From contig JAWKVP010000004.1 in NCBI GenBank assembly GCA_041398005.1, positions 124,001 through 188,000 on the forward strand: a stretch of 64,000 bases of DNA, read 5' to 3'. The position numbers and the translations under genes are program-made. Origin of the DNA: JAGREO01 sp020446285 (GTDB taxonomy: Bacteria; Pseudomonadota; Alphaproteobacteria; Geminicoccales; Geminicoccaceae). The notes beneath the pieces are model-generated. The model ran no database searches. It had not been told where the DNA came from and saw only the letters and a program-made list of their open reading frames with translations. Positions 37,669 through 46,556 of this stretch are shown here, in pieces. The stretch's first letter is position 1; every line of letters begins with the position of its first letter.

Positions 37669-38256
37669 ATGAAACATGTGAGTTCAGACGATCACGCTCT
37701 GATACGGGAAATTGTCATGTCGACTTCGACCACGCTGGAAGCAGACCACGAAGATCTTGCCATCGATGAGGCTCGCGCCTTCGTTGGTCCCAATGCGAGT
37801 TTCTATGACGAATGCTGGCGGGTCATGTTGTGGCGTGGCAAGACGACCAGCTGGAATCCGCATGCGGCATTGCTGGGGCCCGTCTGGTTCGCTTATCGGC
37901 GGATGTTCGCACCGGCGCTGGTCTGGCTGGCTTGTCTCCAGCTCCTGTGGCTCGCCCATGACCGCGGTCTGTCACCATGGTTCCTTCTCGCATTGCTCAG
38001 CATGCTCATGGCGGCGAGCGGACTGTTCGCCAACGCCGTCTATCTCAATCATTTCACGAGGCGCGCGCGGCTGGCCCGCAAGGCCAGCGACTCCGTGCTT
38101 GTCCAGGAACAACGTCTTATCAAGGAGGGTGGCGTCAGCGCGATCGCGGCCGGTGCCTTCGCCGCAATCACGATTGCGCTGACATTGGCCAATCTCGCGA
38201 CACCGCTCGAATTCACCAGTGTCCTCGAACTGACCGACCGGCTCATCTTCGCTTGA
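37669..38256 (+). CDS. DUF2628-family membrane protein
   Basis: This 195-residue protein has an acidic N-terminus, a FVGPNASFYDECWRVM motif, then WNPHAALLGPVWFAYRRMF and two or three hydrophobic helices (residues about 72-125 and 162-182). DUF2628 proteins are small bacterial membrane proteins of unknown function with an N-terminal soluble part. The start at 37669 is the first of two in-frame ATGs (the other at 37717). It stands alone. Confidence 0.75.
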   Translation: MKHVSSDDHALIREIVMSTSTTLEADHEDLAIDEARAFVGPNASFYDECWRVMLWRGKTTSWNPHAALLGPVWFAYRRMFAPALVWLACLQLLWLAHDRGLSPWFLLALLSMLMAASGLFANAVYLNHFTRRARLARKASDSVLVQEQRLIKEGGVSAIAAGAFAAITIALTLANLATPLEFTSVLELTDRLIFA

Positions 38257-38267
38257 GATCGTACCCG

Positions 38268-38358
38268 CTGGAGTCGTCTTCCCGATCAGGTAAAATCGCG
38301 AAGACGACTCCAGTCGTTTCGCCGCATTTCCTGATCGTTTGGATGTTCCCATCCAAAC
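38268..38358. terminator. Two strong hairpins between convergent genes
   Basis: Perfect 14-bp arms CTGGAGTCGTCTTC (38268-38281) and GAAGACGACTCCAG (38300-38313) are followed by TCGTTTC. A second hairpin is GTTTGGATG-TTCC-CATCCAAAC (38337-38358). They lie in the 156-bp gap between the convergent ends of the DUF2628 gene and the oxidase gene and fit bidirectional termination, though neither has a long T-tract. Confidence 0.6.
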
Positions 38359-38412
38359 GGGAAAAGCTACCCACCGCCGGGGAAAGTGTCGCCATGCCGT
38401 TCCGGAGCGGTT

Positions 38413-39723
38413 TCAGCGCCCCAGGCGGTCGCGCAACCGGCCCCAGAGCATGGCCAGCACGAGGAGCGGCTGGCGCAGGATCGTGCCGCCCGGAAAATCG
38501 GGAATGTCGAGACCGGCCATCACATCGAACTGCGTTAGCCTGCCGCCGACGGCATCGGCGAGAATCCGTCCTGCGAGCGTGCCGATCGAGATGCCATGGC
38601 CCGAATAGCCTCCCGCCGCGAGGATCCGCTCGCTGACGCCCAGAAAGCAGGGCATGCGCGCGGGCGTGATGCCGAGCGTGCCGCCCCAGCCGTAATCGAT
38701 GCGGACATCGGCGAGACCGGGGAAGATTTCCAGCATGACCGGACGGACGAACGCCTTGATGTCGTCGGGAAAGCGCATGCCGTAGGTCTCGCCGCCGCCG
38801 AACACCAGCCGCCAGTCGGCCGAGATGCGGAAATAGTTGATGACCCAGCGGGAATCGCACACCGCCATCAGGTCAGGAACGAGTGCTCGCGCCCGCGTCT
38901 CGCCGAGCGGCCCGGTGGCGATGATGAAATTGTTGATCGGCAGGATCTTGCGCGCGAGTTTCGGAACGAGGCCGCCCAGATAGCCGTTGCAGGCGACGAT
39001 CGCATGATCGGCGATGACATCACCCCCTTGCGTGCGGCCCCCTTGCGCGCGGCCCCCTTGCGTGCGCAGACGGATCTTCGCCCCGTCAACGATCTCCTTG
39101 ACCCGCGTCCGGGCAAAGAGATGCGCACCGGCCGCTTCCGCGGCATCCGCCAGTCCCAGGGCATAGCGCAGCGGGTGGAGATGCCACGCGCCATCGTCGA
39201 TGATACCGCCATGATAGTCGGGACTCGCCAGTTTCGCGCGAAAACCCCCGCCTTCGAGAAAGCGCATGCGGTCATAGCCATAGACCGTGCGCATCCGCTC
39301 CGCATGCCGGCGGTATTCGTCGAGAAAGCGCCGCTTGTGCGCGGCATCGATCACGCCCGGACGCAGATGACAGTCGATGCCGTGCCGTTCGACGAGGTCG
39401 ACGACGAGTGCCTTGGCTTCCTCGGCAAGATCGAAAAGGACCCGCGCGCGCGCGCTGCCGTAACGTGTCTCGAGTTCCTCGACCGGCCGCCTCTGGCCCG
39501 TGGCGATCTGGCCGCCATTGCGGCCCGATGCTCCGCTGGCAATGTCGCCGGCTTCGAGCAGGCAGACATCGAAGCCCGCTTCTGCCAGATGGAGAGCCGC
39601 CGAAAGCCCGGTGAATCCACCGCCGACGATGGCCACATCGGCGCGCCTGCCGCCGTCGAGCGCCGGTCGCTCGCCGATCGGGCCGGCCGTATCGCGGTAA
39701 TAGGGGGTTTCGTCGTAGGTCAA
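38413..39723 (-). CDS. DAO-family FAD-dependent oxidase (PuuB/OrdL-like)
   Basis: This 436-residue protein begins TYDETPYYRDTAGP and has the Rossmann motif VAIVGGGFTGLSAALHLAEA at residues about 29-48 and the GASGRNGGQIATGQRRP region typical of gamma-glutamylputrescine oxidase-like enzymes. The C-terminal part carries GWGGTLGITPARMPCF and GYSGHGISIGTLAGRILAD. It oxidises an amine or amino acid to an imine, releasing H2O2. The TTG start gives the family N-terminus. It is the last gene of the murQ-transporter run, 51 bp after the ATPase. A three-unit 15-bp repeat interrupts the protein at about residue 220. Confidence 0.87.
   Translation of the reverse strand: MTYDETPYYRDTAGPIGERPALDGGRRADVAIVGGGFTGLSAALHLAEAGFDVCLLEAGDIASGASGRNGGQIATGQRRPVEELETRYGSARARVLFDLAEEAKALVVDLVERHGIDCHLRPGVIDAAHKRRFLDEYRRHAERMRTVYGYDRMRFLEGGGFRAKLASPDYHGGIIDDGAWHLHPLRYALGLADAAEAAGAHLFARTRVKEIVDGAKIRLRTQGGRAQGGRTQGGDVIADHAIVACNGYLGGLVPKLARKILPINNFIIATGPLGETRARALVPDLMAVCDSRWVINYFRISADWRLVFGGGETYGMRFPDDIKAFVRPVMLEIFPGLADVRIDYGWGGTLGITPARMPCFLGVSERILAAGGYSGHGISIGTLAGRILADAVGGRLTQFDVMAGLDIPDFPGGTILRQPLLVLAMLWGRLRDRLGR
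39023..39067. repeat. 15-bp unit repeated three times inside the oxidase gene
   Basis: CCCCCTTGCGTGCGG and near-identical copies are repeated in frame at 39023-39037, 39038-39052 and 39053-39067. They encode the pentapeptide repeats RTQGG/RAQGG/RTQGG in a surface loop. Slippage could change copy number without a frameshift. Confidence 0.85.
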
Positions 39724-39774
39724 CGGACTCCGGTCCAGGGCGGATGATCATGGCGGATTCGCCATGCCGGCGGT

Positions 39775-40836
39775 TCAGCCGATGCGTTTGCCGCTGGCAG
39801 AATCGAACAGATGGCACGCCGTGTCGACCGGGGTGAGGCCGATTTCGCTGCCGATGGCGACCTCATCCCGCGAATCCGCCTCGACCGTGACGACTTCGCC
39901 ATTGACGAGCTGGACATGAAGGAACGTCTCCCGGCCGAGATATTCGCTGAGAACCACCCGGCCGCGAAGTGCACCCGTTTGCGGCGTATCGATGCGAAAT
40001 CCATCCGGCCGCACACCGAGAACGATCGGCCCCTCATGCCTTCCTCCCACAAGGCCCGCCTCGCCAAGCCCCGAAAGCCCGATCCGACCGCTACCGTCCG
40101 CCCTGCCCTGAAAGAAGTTCATCGAGGGCGAACCGATGAAACCGGCGACATAGAGATTGGCCGGCGTCCGGTAGAGCTCCCTCGGGCTTCCCACCTGCTG
40201 GACGACGCCCTCATGCATGACCACGATCCGGTCGGCGAGGGTCATCGCCTCGATCTGGTCGTGGGTCACATAGACGATCGTGGGTTCGAGCTGCTTGTGC
40301 AGGCGCCCGATCTCGAAACGGACCTGCGAGCGCAGGGCGGCATCGAGATTGGACAGGGGCTCGTCGAACAGCATGACCCGGGGCCGGCGGACGATGGCCC
40401 GGCCGATGGCGACGCGCTGACGCTGGCCGCCCGACAATTCGCCCGGCTTGCGGGTCATCAGGTCCCCGAGCGACAGCATGCGCGCGGCATCGGCGAGCCG
40501 GCGATCGATCTCGTCACGCGCCATGCCGGCCTGTCTGAGCCCGAGCGCCCAGTTGCCGGCGACATCGAGATGCGGATAGAGCGCATAGGTCTGGAACACC
40601 ATGGCGATACCGCGCCTGGCCGGCGAGATACGGTCCACCACCTCGCCGCCGATGACGACATGGCCGCCCGACTGGTCCTCGAGCCCGGCGGTGATGCGCA
40701 GCAGGGTGGACTTGCCGCAGCCGGACGGGCCGAGCAGGACGATGAACTCGCCGTCGCCGATTTCGAGATCGATCCCCTTGAGCACCTCGGTGCGACCGAA
40801 ATTCTTGGTGATCGCCTGATAGGTCAGTTCGGCCAT
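39775..40836 (-). CDS. CUT1 sugar ABC transporter ATP-binding protein (UgpC/MsmK-like)
   Basis: This 353-residue protein has Walker A GPSGCGKST, Q-loop VFQTYALYPHLDV, signature LSGGQRQRVAIGRAIVR, Walker B VMLFDEPLSNLD, switch VTHDQIEAM and a C-terminal OB/TOBE domain (residues about 235-350). Such ATPases energise import of oligosaccharides or sugar phosphates. ATG 40836 is preferred to GTG 40842. It follows permease 2 by 16 bp. Confidence 0.92.
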   Translation of the reverse strand: MAELTYQAITKNFGRTEVLKGIDLEIGDGEFIVLLGPSGCGKSTLLRITAGLEDQSGGHVVIGGEVVDRISPARRGIAMVFQTYALYPHLDVAGNWALGLRQAGMARDEIDRRLADAARMLSLGDLMTRKPGELSGGQRQRVAIGRAIVRRPRVMLFDEPLSNLDAALRSQVRFEIGRLHKQLEPTIVYVTHDQIEAMTLADRIVVMHEGVVQQVGSPRELYRTPANLYVAGFIGSPSMNFFQGRADGSGRIGLSGLGEAGLVGGRHEGPIVLGVRPDGFRIDTPQTGALRGRVVLSEYLGRETFLHVQLVNGEVVTVEADSRDEVAIGSEIGLTPVDTACHLFDSASGKRIG

Positions 40837-40852
40837 GCGCACCCCGCCACGG

Positions 40853-41692
40853 TCATTTCACGGCACCCGAGGTGATGCCGCGAATGAGCTGTTTGCTGAA
40901 GATGAGATAGAGGATGAGGACCGGCAGGATCGCGAGGCTGAGCGCCGAGAGGACGGCGTTCCAGTCGGTCACGAACTGGCCGATGAAGACCTGCGCGCCG
41001 AGCGTGATGGTCTTGGTACTCTCGCCGGGGGCGAGAATGAGCGGAAACCAGAGATCATTCCAGATCGGGATCATCGTGAACACGGCGACCGTCGCCATCG
41101 GCGGACGGACCAGCGGCAGGACGATCCGCCAGAAGATCACATATTCGCTGAGCCCGTCGATGCGCGCCGCATCCTTGAGGTCGCGCGCAACCGAACGCAT
41201 GAATTCCGAGAGAATGAAGATCGCCAGCGGCAATCCCTGCGCGGTATAGACGAGGATGAGCGCGGTGAGCGTGTTGACGAGGCCCGTCGCCACCATGAGA
41301 TCGAGAATGCCCACCGTGCCGAGGCGGATCGGTATCATGATGCCGAGTGCCAGATACAGGCCCGCCAGCGTGTTGCCGGGAAAACGGTATTCGGCGAGAG
41401 CGAAACCGGCCATGGCGCCGAACAGCAGCACGAAGGCGAGCGAGACGAGCGTGATGGTCAGGCTGTTCTGGAAGTAGAGCAGGAAATCGCCGCGTCGGAT
41501 GACCGTTTCGTAGCCGATGAGCGAGACGGTTTCGGCCGTCGGCAGCGAGAGCGGCGAGCGAAAGATCGCCTTTTTTGCCTTGAACGAATTCCACACCACC
41601 AGAAGAATCGGGAAAAGCGCGATCGTGGTGTAGAGCAGCAGCACGCCATGTGCCGCGAGTTCCGCCGGAATGCTGCGTCTGGCACTGATCAT
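40853..41692 (-). CDS. CUT1 sugar ABC transporter permease (MalG-like)
   Basis: This 279-residue protein has six hydrophobic helices and the cytoplasmic EAA loop DAARIDGLSEYVIFWRIVLP near residue 180. The N-terminus (HGVLLLYTTIALFPILLVVW) and the extended periplasmic loop after helix 1 are typical of MalG-type permeases. It is between permease 1 (16 bp gap) and the ATPase. Confidence 0.92.
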   Translation of the reverse strand: MISARRSIPAELAAHGVLLLYTTIALFPILLVVWNSFKAKKAIFRSPLSLPTAETVSLIGYETVIRRGDFLLYFQNSLTITLVSLAFVLLFGAMAGFALAEYRFPGNTLAGLYLALGIMIPIRLGTVGILDLMVATGLVNTLTALILVYTAQGLPLAIFILSEFMRSVARDLKDAARIDGLSEYVIFWRIVLPLVRPPMATVAVFTMIPIWNDLWFPLILAPGESTKTITLGAQVFIGQFVTDWNAVLSALSLAILPVLILYLIFSKQLIRGITSGAVK

Positions 41693-41708
41693 GGGCCCGT
41701 CTCCACGT

Positions 41709-42635
41709 TCAGAACTGATAGCGCGAGACGCGCCGCTGGACGGCGAAGAGATAGATCATCACACCTGTGAGGATGATGAGGAACATGACGGTGGCAACCG
41801 CCGCCCCCATGTGCGGATCGCCCAGCTGGAGCTGATGGCCGAAGAAGGTCCGGTAGAGCAGCGTTCCAAGGAGATCGGTGGAGTAGTTCGGCCCGGCGAG
41901 CGCGCCCTGGACCGCGTAGATCAGGTCGAAGGCGTTGAAATTGCCGATGAAGGTGAGGATCGAGATGATCCCGATCGTGGGCAGGATGAGCGGCAGCTTG
42001 ATCTTCCAGAACAGCGCGAAACCGGTGATGTCGTCGAGCTGTGCCGCCTCGACCAGTTCTTCGGGGATCGTCAGCAGTGCCGCATAGATCAGCATCATGG
42101 GAATGCCGACGAATTGCCAGACAGAGATCAGCGACAGCGCGGTCAGCGCATAGGCCTCCTTGCCGAGCCATGGCGCGAAGAGCGATTTCAGGCCGACCGC
42201 ATCGAGCATGGTGATCGACACGCCCCAGAGCGGGCTCAGGATCAGTTTCCAGGCGAAACCGACGATCACCACCGAAAGCACCGCCGGCACGAAAATCGCC
42301 GTCCTGTAGAAGCTGCGGCCGGGCAGATGTGTCATCGACAGGATCGCCGCGAGGGCGATGCCGACGGGATTCTGGACCAGCATGTGGATGACGAAGAACC
42401 ACAGATTGTTCCACAGCGCGTTCCAGAACTGCGCCGACCAGTAATCATCGAAGAACAGCATGCGGAAATTGTCGAGGCCGGCGAAGAAGGTCCTTCCCGT
42501 TTCCGTGTCCGAATAGAACGAGAGACGCAGGGTCTCGGCGAGCGGCAGGATCATGATCGCCGTGTAGACGAGCACCGCCGGCGCAAGGAAGACGATGACA
42601 TGCCATGGAAACGGACGTGCCCTGTTCGCGCTCAT
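41709..42635 (-). CDS. CUT1 sugar ABC transporter permease (MalF-like)
   Basis: This 308-residue protein has about six membrane helices, first PWHVIVFLAPAVLVYTAIMI, and the EAA loop EAAQLDDITGFALFWKIKLP near residue 205. The start is set at ATG 42635, which gives a normal N-terminus; the open frame extends further upstream but overlaps the binding protein gene. It pairs with the MalG-like permease. Confidence 0.92.
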   Translation of the reverse strand: MSANRARPFPWHVIVFLAPAVLVYTAIMILPLAETLRLSFYSDTETGRTFFAGLDNFRMLFFDDYWSAQFWNALWNNLWFFVIHMLVQNPVGIALAAILSMTHLPGRSFYRTAIFVPAVLSVVIVGFAWKLILSPLWGVSITMLDAVGLKSLFAPWLGKEAYALTALSLISVWQFVGIPMMLIYAALLTIPEELVEAAQLDDITGFALFWKIKLPLILPTIGIISILTFIGNFNAFDLIYAVQGALAGPNYSTDLLGTLLYRTFFGHQLQLGDPHMGAAVATVMFLIILTGVMIYLFAVQRRVSRYQF

Positions 42636-42696
42636 CGCATGATCCAGGCCGGGGGCGATGGCGGCGGAAGACGGGCGCCCGCCGCCATCCACGGAC

Positions 42697-43947
42697 CTAT
42701 TCGCCCGGCCTGTACCAGGCATCGAGCCCCTTCTGCAGCTGCTCCGCGGCTTCCTCGGGCGTCTGCGTCCCGTTGATGACATTGGCCGAGACCACCCACA
42801 TCTCGTTCCATGTATTGGGCGTGCCGCGCGACAGGATCTGATGCGCCACGCGAATGGACTGGCTGCATTCGCCGCGCCAGGACATGAAGGTCCGGGCAAC
42901 CGGATCATCCAGCGAGATTTCATGATTCGACAGGGAGAAGAAGCCCGGAATCTCGTTGGAATAGAGCTCGGCGAATTCCTGTGAGGTGACCCATTCGAGG
43001 AAGGTGCGCGCCGCTTCGGCGTTCTTGCTGGCGGGATTCATGCCGAGCGCGATGTCGACGTGATCGGAAATGAAGCACTCGTCGCCTTCCTTCGCCACCG
43101 GCGGCCTGAACGCGCCGAGCTCGAAATCGCTGTCCCGGCTGAAGCCGGCGATTTCCCATGAGCCGGTCGGATAGATGGCGGCCCGGCCGAGGGTGAACAT
43201 GTTCTGGCTGTCGGGATAGGATTGTGCCTCGTAGCCCATCGGCATGAAATCGGCCCAGCGCGCGATGGTGCGGAAGGGCGCCACATAGTCCTCGTCGGTG
43301 AATTTGGCTTCACCGGCGATGAGTGCCGCACGCCCCTTCTCGCCCTTCCAGTAATTCGGACCGATATTGGTATACCCCATGGTCGCCGATTCCCACTGGT
43401 CGGCGGTACCCATGGCGAGCGGCACATAGGTGCCGTCGTCGCGAATCGTCTCGAGCAGGGTGAAGAACGCCTCCTCGGTCGCCGGAACCTCGAGACCGAG
43501 CTCGGCGAAGGCGTCCTTGTTGTACATGAAGCCGTGGATCACGGAGGCCATCGGCACGCAGAAGGTCGAGGCACGGTCGTCGGTCTGCCATGCGGCGAGC
43601 GCGAAATCCGGGAAGCTGGAAAGCCCGTCGAGATCGGAAATGTCGGCGAGATTGCCCTGCTGGAACAGCTGCAGGGCGGCATCGAACGGCCGGCAGGTGA
43701 TGAGATCGCCGGCCGTGCCGCCTTCGAGCTTGGCATTGAGCGCGGCATTGTATTCACGCGGAGCCGTCGGCGCGAAGGTCACCTCGATGTCCGGATGATG
43801 GGCGTTGAACGCCGGGATGATCCGGTCCTGCCAGATCTGCAGGTCGTCATTCCGCCAGCTCTCGATCAGCAGTTCGGCGGCCTGGACATCCGCCGCCGCA
43901 CCCAGCACCGCCAGCGATGCAGCCGTTACCGCATACATTCCTCGCAT
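42697..43947 (-). CDS. CUT1 sugar ABC transporter substrate-binding protein
   Basis: A 416-residue family 1 solute-binding protein. A signal peptide (residues 1-24, ending ADVQAA) is followed by LIESWRNDDLQIWQDRIIP, GDLITCRPFDAALQLFQQGN, MYNKDAFAELGLEVPATEE and GRAAIYPTGSWEIAGF. It delivers a carbohydrate to the two permeases encoded downstream. The adjacent murQ, 94 bp upstream on the same strand, points to an amino sugar such as N-acetylmuramic acid, but the ligand is not defined by sequence. Confidence 0.92.
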   Translation of the reverse strand: MRGMYAVTAASLAVLGAAADVQAAELLIESWRNDDLQIWQDRIIPAFNAHHPDIEVTFAPTAPREYNAALNAKLEGGTAGDLITCRPFDAALQLFQQGNLADISDLDGLSSFPDFALAAWQTDDRASTFCVPMASVIHGFMYNKDAFAELGLEVPATEEAFFTLLETIRDDGTYVPLAMGTADQWESATMGYTNIGPNYWKGEKGRAALIAGEAKFTDEDYVAPFRTIARWADFMPMGYEAQSYPDSQNMFTLGRAAIYPTGSWEIAGFSRDSDFELGAFRPPVAKEGDECFISDHVDIALGMNPASKNAEAARTFLEWVTSQEFAELYSNEIPGFFSLSNHEISLDDPVARTFMSWRGECSQSIRVAHQILSRGTPNTWNEMWVVSANVINGTQTPEEAAEQLQKGLDAWYRPGE

Positions 43948-44041
43948 GATTCAGCCTCCAGATCTTTTCGTTCGGATTCTTTTCGCGCATTTCCGGGCGA
44001 ACGCGGTTCGGGGCGTTCGCGCCTTCGGTGTTGCGCCAATT

Positions 44042-44917
44042 CTAGCCGCGCGCCCGGCGCAAGTCACCATGTGCCTCGTCCATCCGCCGTCGCGCCTCCG
44101 CCAGTCCGGCGCCATCGAGCATCAGCACGGCGACGGGGATGTCGAAGCCCGCGGCTTCCATCGCCCGGCCGGCGGCCTCGACACTCTCGCCCGATATCGC
44201 GGCGGCGATGCGGACGGCGCGTTCGCGCAGTTTGGCATTACTCGCGACGACATGAACCATGTAGCCGTCATAGACACGACCGAGCCGCGTCATGAGCAGG
44301 GTCGAATAGAGATTGAGCGCCACCTTCTGCGCCGTTCCGGCCGCAAGACGGGTCGAGCCCGCGAGAAATTCGGGCCCGGTCTCCAGCAGGACGGGAATCC
44401 CGGCTCCGGCAAGCAGCGGCGCACCCGGATTGCAGGCCAGCGCCACCGTCAGCGAGGAACATTCCAGCGCCACCTTCTGGGCCTCGAGGGTGTAGCGGGT
44501 GGTTCCCGAAGCAGCGACAGCAATCATCACATCGTCGCGGCCGAGCGCCAGCGCTTCCGCCTGCGTTCTCGCCGCACCGGAATCATCCTCCGCACCCTCG
44601 ATGCTCCGGTGGAGCGCATCCAGCCCCCCCGCAAGCAGAAAGGAAAGACGCTCGTGCGGCCAGCCGAACGTCGGAAACAGCTCGACCCCGTCCTGCACGG
44701 CGATGCGTCCGGATGCACCGGCGCCGACCAGCACCAGTCGCCCGCTGCCTCCGGCGAGCCGCTCGGCCGACAGCTCTACCGCCCGTTCGAGCGCCGGCAG
44801 GGCCCGTTCGACCGCATCAAGCGCGATCCGCTGACGGTCGAGCATGGCGCCGAGCGCGCGTGCGACCGGCCAGCGGTCCCAACCCTCTTCCGTCTCGATC
44901 CGGCCTTCGGTCTCCAT
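44042..44917 (-). CDS. murQ: N-acetylmuramic acid 6-phosphate etherase
   Basis: This 291-residue SIS-domain protein has GRLVLVGAGASGRIAVQDGV, LLAGGLDALHRSIEGAEDD with the catalytic Glu, and the hallmark ETGPEFLAGSTRLAAGTAQK followed by LGRVYDGYMVHVVASNAKLR. MurQ cleaves the lactyl ether of MurNAc-6-P to GlcNAc-6-P and D-lactate in cell-wall recycling. ATG 44917 lies in the divergent gap to murA. It leads the minus-strand operon with the sugar transporter. No MurNAc kinase (AnmK, AmgK or BadF type) is in the window. Confidence 0.92.
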   Translation of the reverse strand: METEGRIETEEGWDRWPVARALGAMLDRQRIALDAVERALPALERAVELSAERLAGGSGRLVLVGAGASGRIAVQDGVELFPTFGWPHERLSFLLAGGLDALHRSIEGAEDDSGAARTQAEALALGRDDVMIAVAASGTTRYTLEAQKVALECSSLTVALACNPGAPLLAGAGIPVLLETGPEFLAGSTRLAAGTAQKVALNLYSTLLMTRLGRVYDGYMVHVVASNAKLRERAVRIAAAISGESVEAAGRAMEAAGFDIPVAVLMLDGAGLAEARRRMDEAHGDLRRARG

Positions 44918-45099
44918 CGTCTCGTCTCCCGGCGTATCGAATCCCGTATCACCTTCTGCTCCGGCCCGTCTGAAGACCGCAATATGGGCCAGAATGCAAG
45001 TCCCGCGTTTCGCGTCAGCCACGAATTCGCATCGTCGGGGCTCGCCAACCGCGTTCAAAGCGTGTACCCGTCCGGTCCGGCAAACAAGCGGAGCAGGAC

Positions 45100-46362
45100 A
45101 TGGACAGGATCATCATTCGGGGTGGCACGCCATTGAAGGGGAGGATTCCGGTCAGCGGCGCGAAGAACGCCGCCCTGCCCATTCTCGCGGCGGCCATCCT
45201 GAGCGACGAGCCCCTGCGCCTGACGAACGTGCCGGACCTCGCCGACATCCACTCCATGCTGCGCCTTCTGCAGATTCTCGGCGTCGAGGCGCGCCATGTG
45301 GCGGGCGAACCCGGATCCATGGAGATGCGCTGCACCGATGTGCTGAGCACGGTGGCACCCTATGAGCTCGTGCGCAAGATGCGCGCCTCGGTGCTGGTTC
45401 TGGGCCCCCTGCTCGCGCGCGAACATGAAGCGAGGGTCTCGCTTCCGGGAGGTTGCGCCATCGGCACCCGACCGATCGACCTGCATCTTTCGGGCCTCGA
45501 ACGCATGGGTGCGCGGATCGAACTCGCCGAGGGCTATGTGCAGGCAAGTGCCGGCGACGGCCTCGCGGGCGCCGAGATCCGCCTTGCCGTTCCGTCGGTC
45601 GGCGCCACCGAGAACCTGATGATGGCGGCCTCGCTCGCACGCGGCGAGACGGTCATCGAGAACGCCGCGCGCGAGCCCGAGATCGTCGATCTCGCCACCT
45701 GCCTTCGCGCCATGGGAGCGTTGATCGAGGGTGCCGGCGGCGAACGTATCGTCATCGAGGGGCGCGACCGCCTGCATGCCGGCGCCCACGCGATCATGCC
45801 GGACCGGATCGAGGCGGGAACCTATGCCATGGCGGCGGCGGCGACGGGTGGCGATGTCGTCCTCGGCGGGATGCACCGGGACCTGTTCGGCGCGGCCGGC
45901 GCCAGTCTCGAAAAGGCCGGCGTCAGGCTCGAGGACGCTCCGGGCGGCATGCGCGCGAGCCGGGCCAACGGCCTGCATGGCACGGATGTCATGACCCAGC
46001 CCTTTCCGGGCTTCGCCACCGATCTGCAGGCGCAGTTCATGGCGCTCATGTGCGTTGCCGACGGTGCCTCGATGATCACCGAGACGATCTTCGAGAACCG
46101 CTTCATGCATGTGCCGGAACTCATGCGCATGGGCGCCAACATCACGGTCCAGGGCTCGTCCGCGCTCGTTCGCGGCGTCGACCGGCTCAAGGCGGCACCG
46201 GTGATGGCGACCGACCTGCGCGCCTCCGTCTCGCTCGTGATCGCGGCGCTCGCCGCCGAGGGCCGCACCGAACTGAACCGGATCTATCACCTCGATCGCG
46301 GCTATGAACGGCTCGAACGCAAGCTCGCCGATGTCGGCGCGGATATCGAGCGCATCGCCTGA
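45100..46362 (+). CDS. murA: UDP-N-acetylglucosamine 1-carboxyvinyltransferase
   Basis: This 420-residue protein has all MurA hallmarks: the N-terminal ISGAKNAALP-like VSGAKNAALPILAAAIL, the PEP-binding Cys loop LPGGCAIGTRPIDLHL (Cys about residue 118, so fosfomycin-sensitive type), and TDLQAQFMALMCVADG. It transfers enolpyruvate from PEP to UDP-GlcNAc, the first committed step of peptidoglycan synthesis. ATG 45100 has GGAGCAGG upstream. It is divergent from murQ. Confidence 0.96.
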   Translation: MDRIIIRGGTPLKGRIPVSGAKNAALPILAAAILSDEPLRLTNVPDLADIHSMLRLLQILGVEARHVAGEPGSMEMRCTDVLSTVAPYELVRKMRASVLVLGPLLAREHEARVSLPGGCAIGTRPIDLHLSGLERMGARIELAEGYVQASAGDGLAGAEIRLAVPSVGATENLMMAASLARGETVIENAAREPEIVDLATCLRAMGALIEGAGGERIVIEGRDRLHAGAHAIMPDRIEAGTYAMAAAATGGDVVLGGMHRDLFGAAGASLEKAGVRLEDAPGGMRASRANGLHGTDVMTQPFPGFATDLQAQFMALMCVADGASMITETIFENRFMHVPELMRMGANITVQGSSALVRGVDRLKAAPVMATDLRASVSLVIAALAAEGRTELNRIYHLDRGYERLERKLADVGADIERIA

Positions 46363-46556
46363 AGGGCTTCCTTGCATGCGACCACCCGACCGGCATCGCC
46401 GGACAAGGAGCGAGGCGGTGTGCGGTGCATCGCTTCGCACAAGGCTCCGTCCCGGCGGCAAGGATCGACGGCCGTCGCGGCTGTCGGCATTTCTTCAACA
46501 CGCTGATATAGTCGTGATGACGCCACGCTCCACAACGTTGTCCCGTGCGAGGAACG

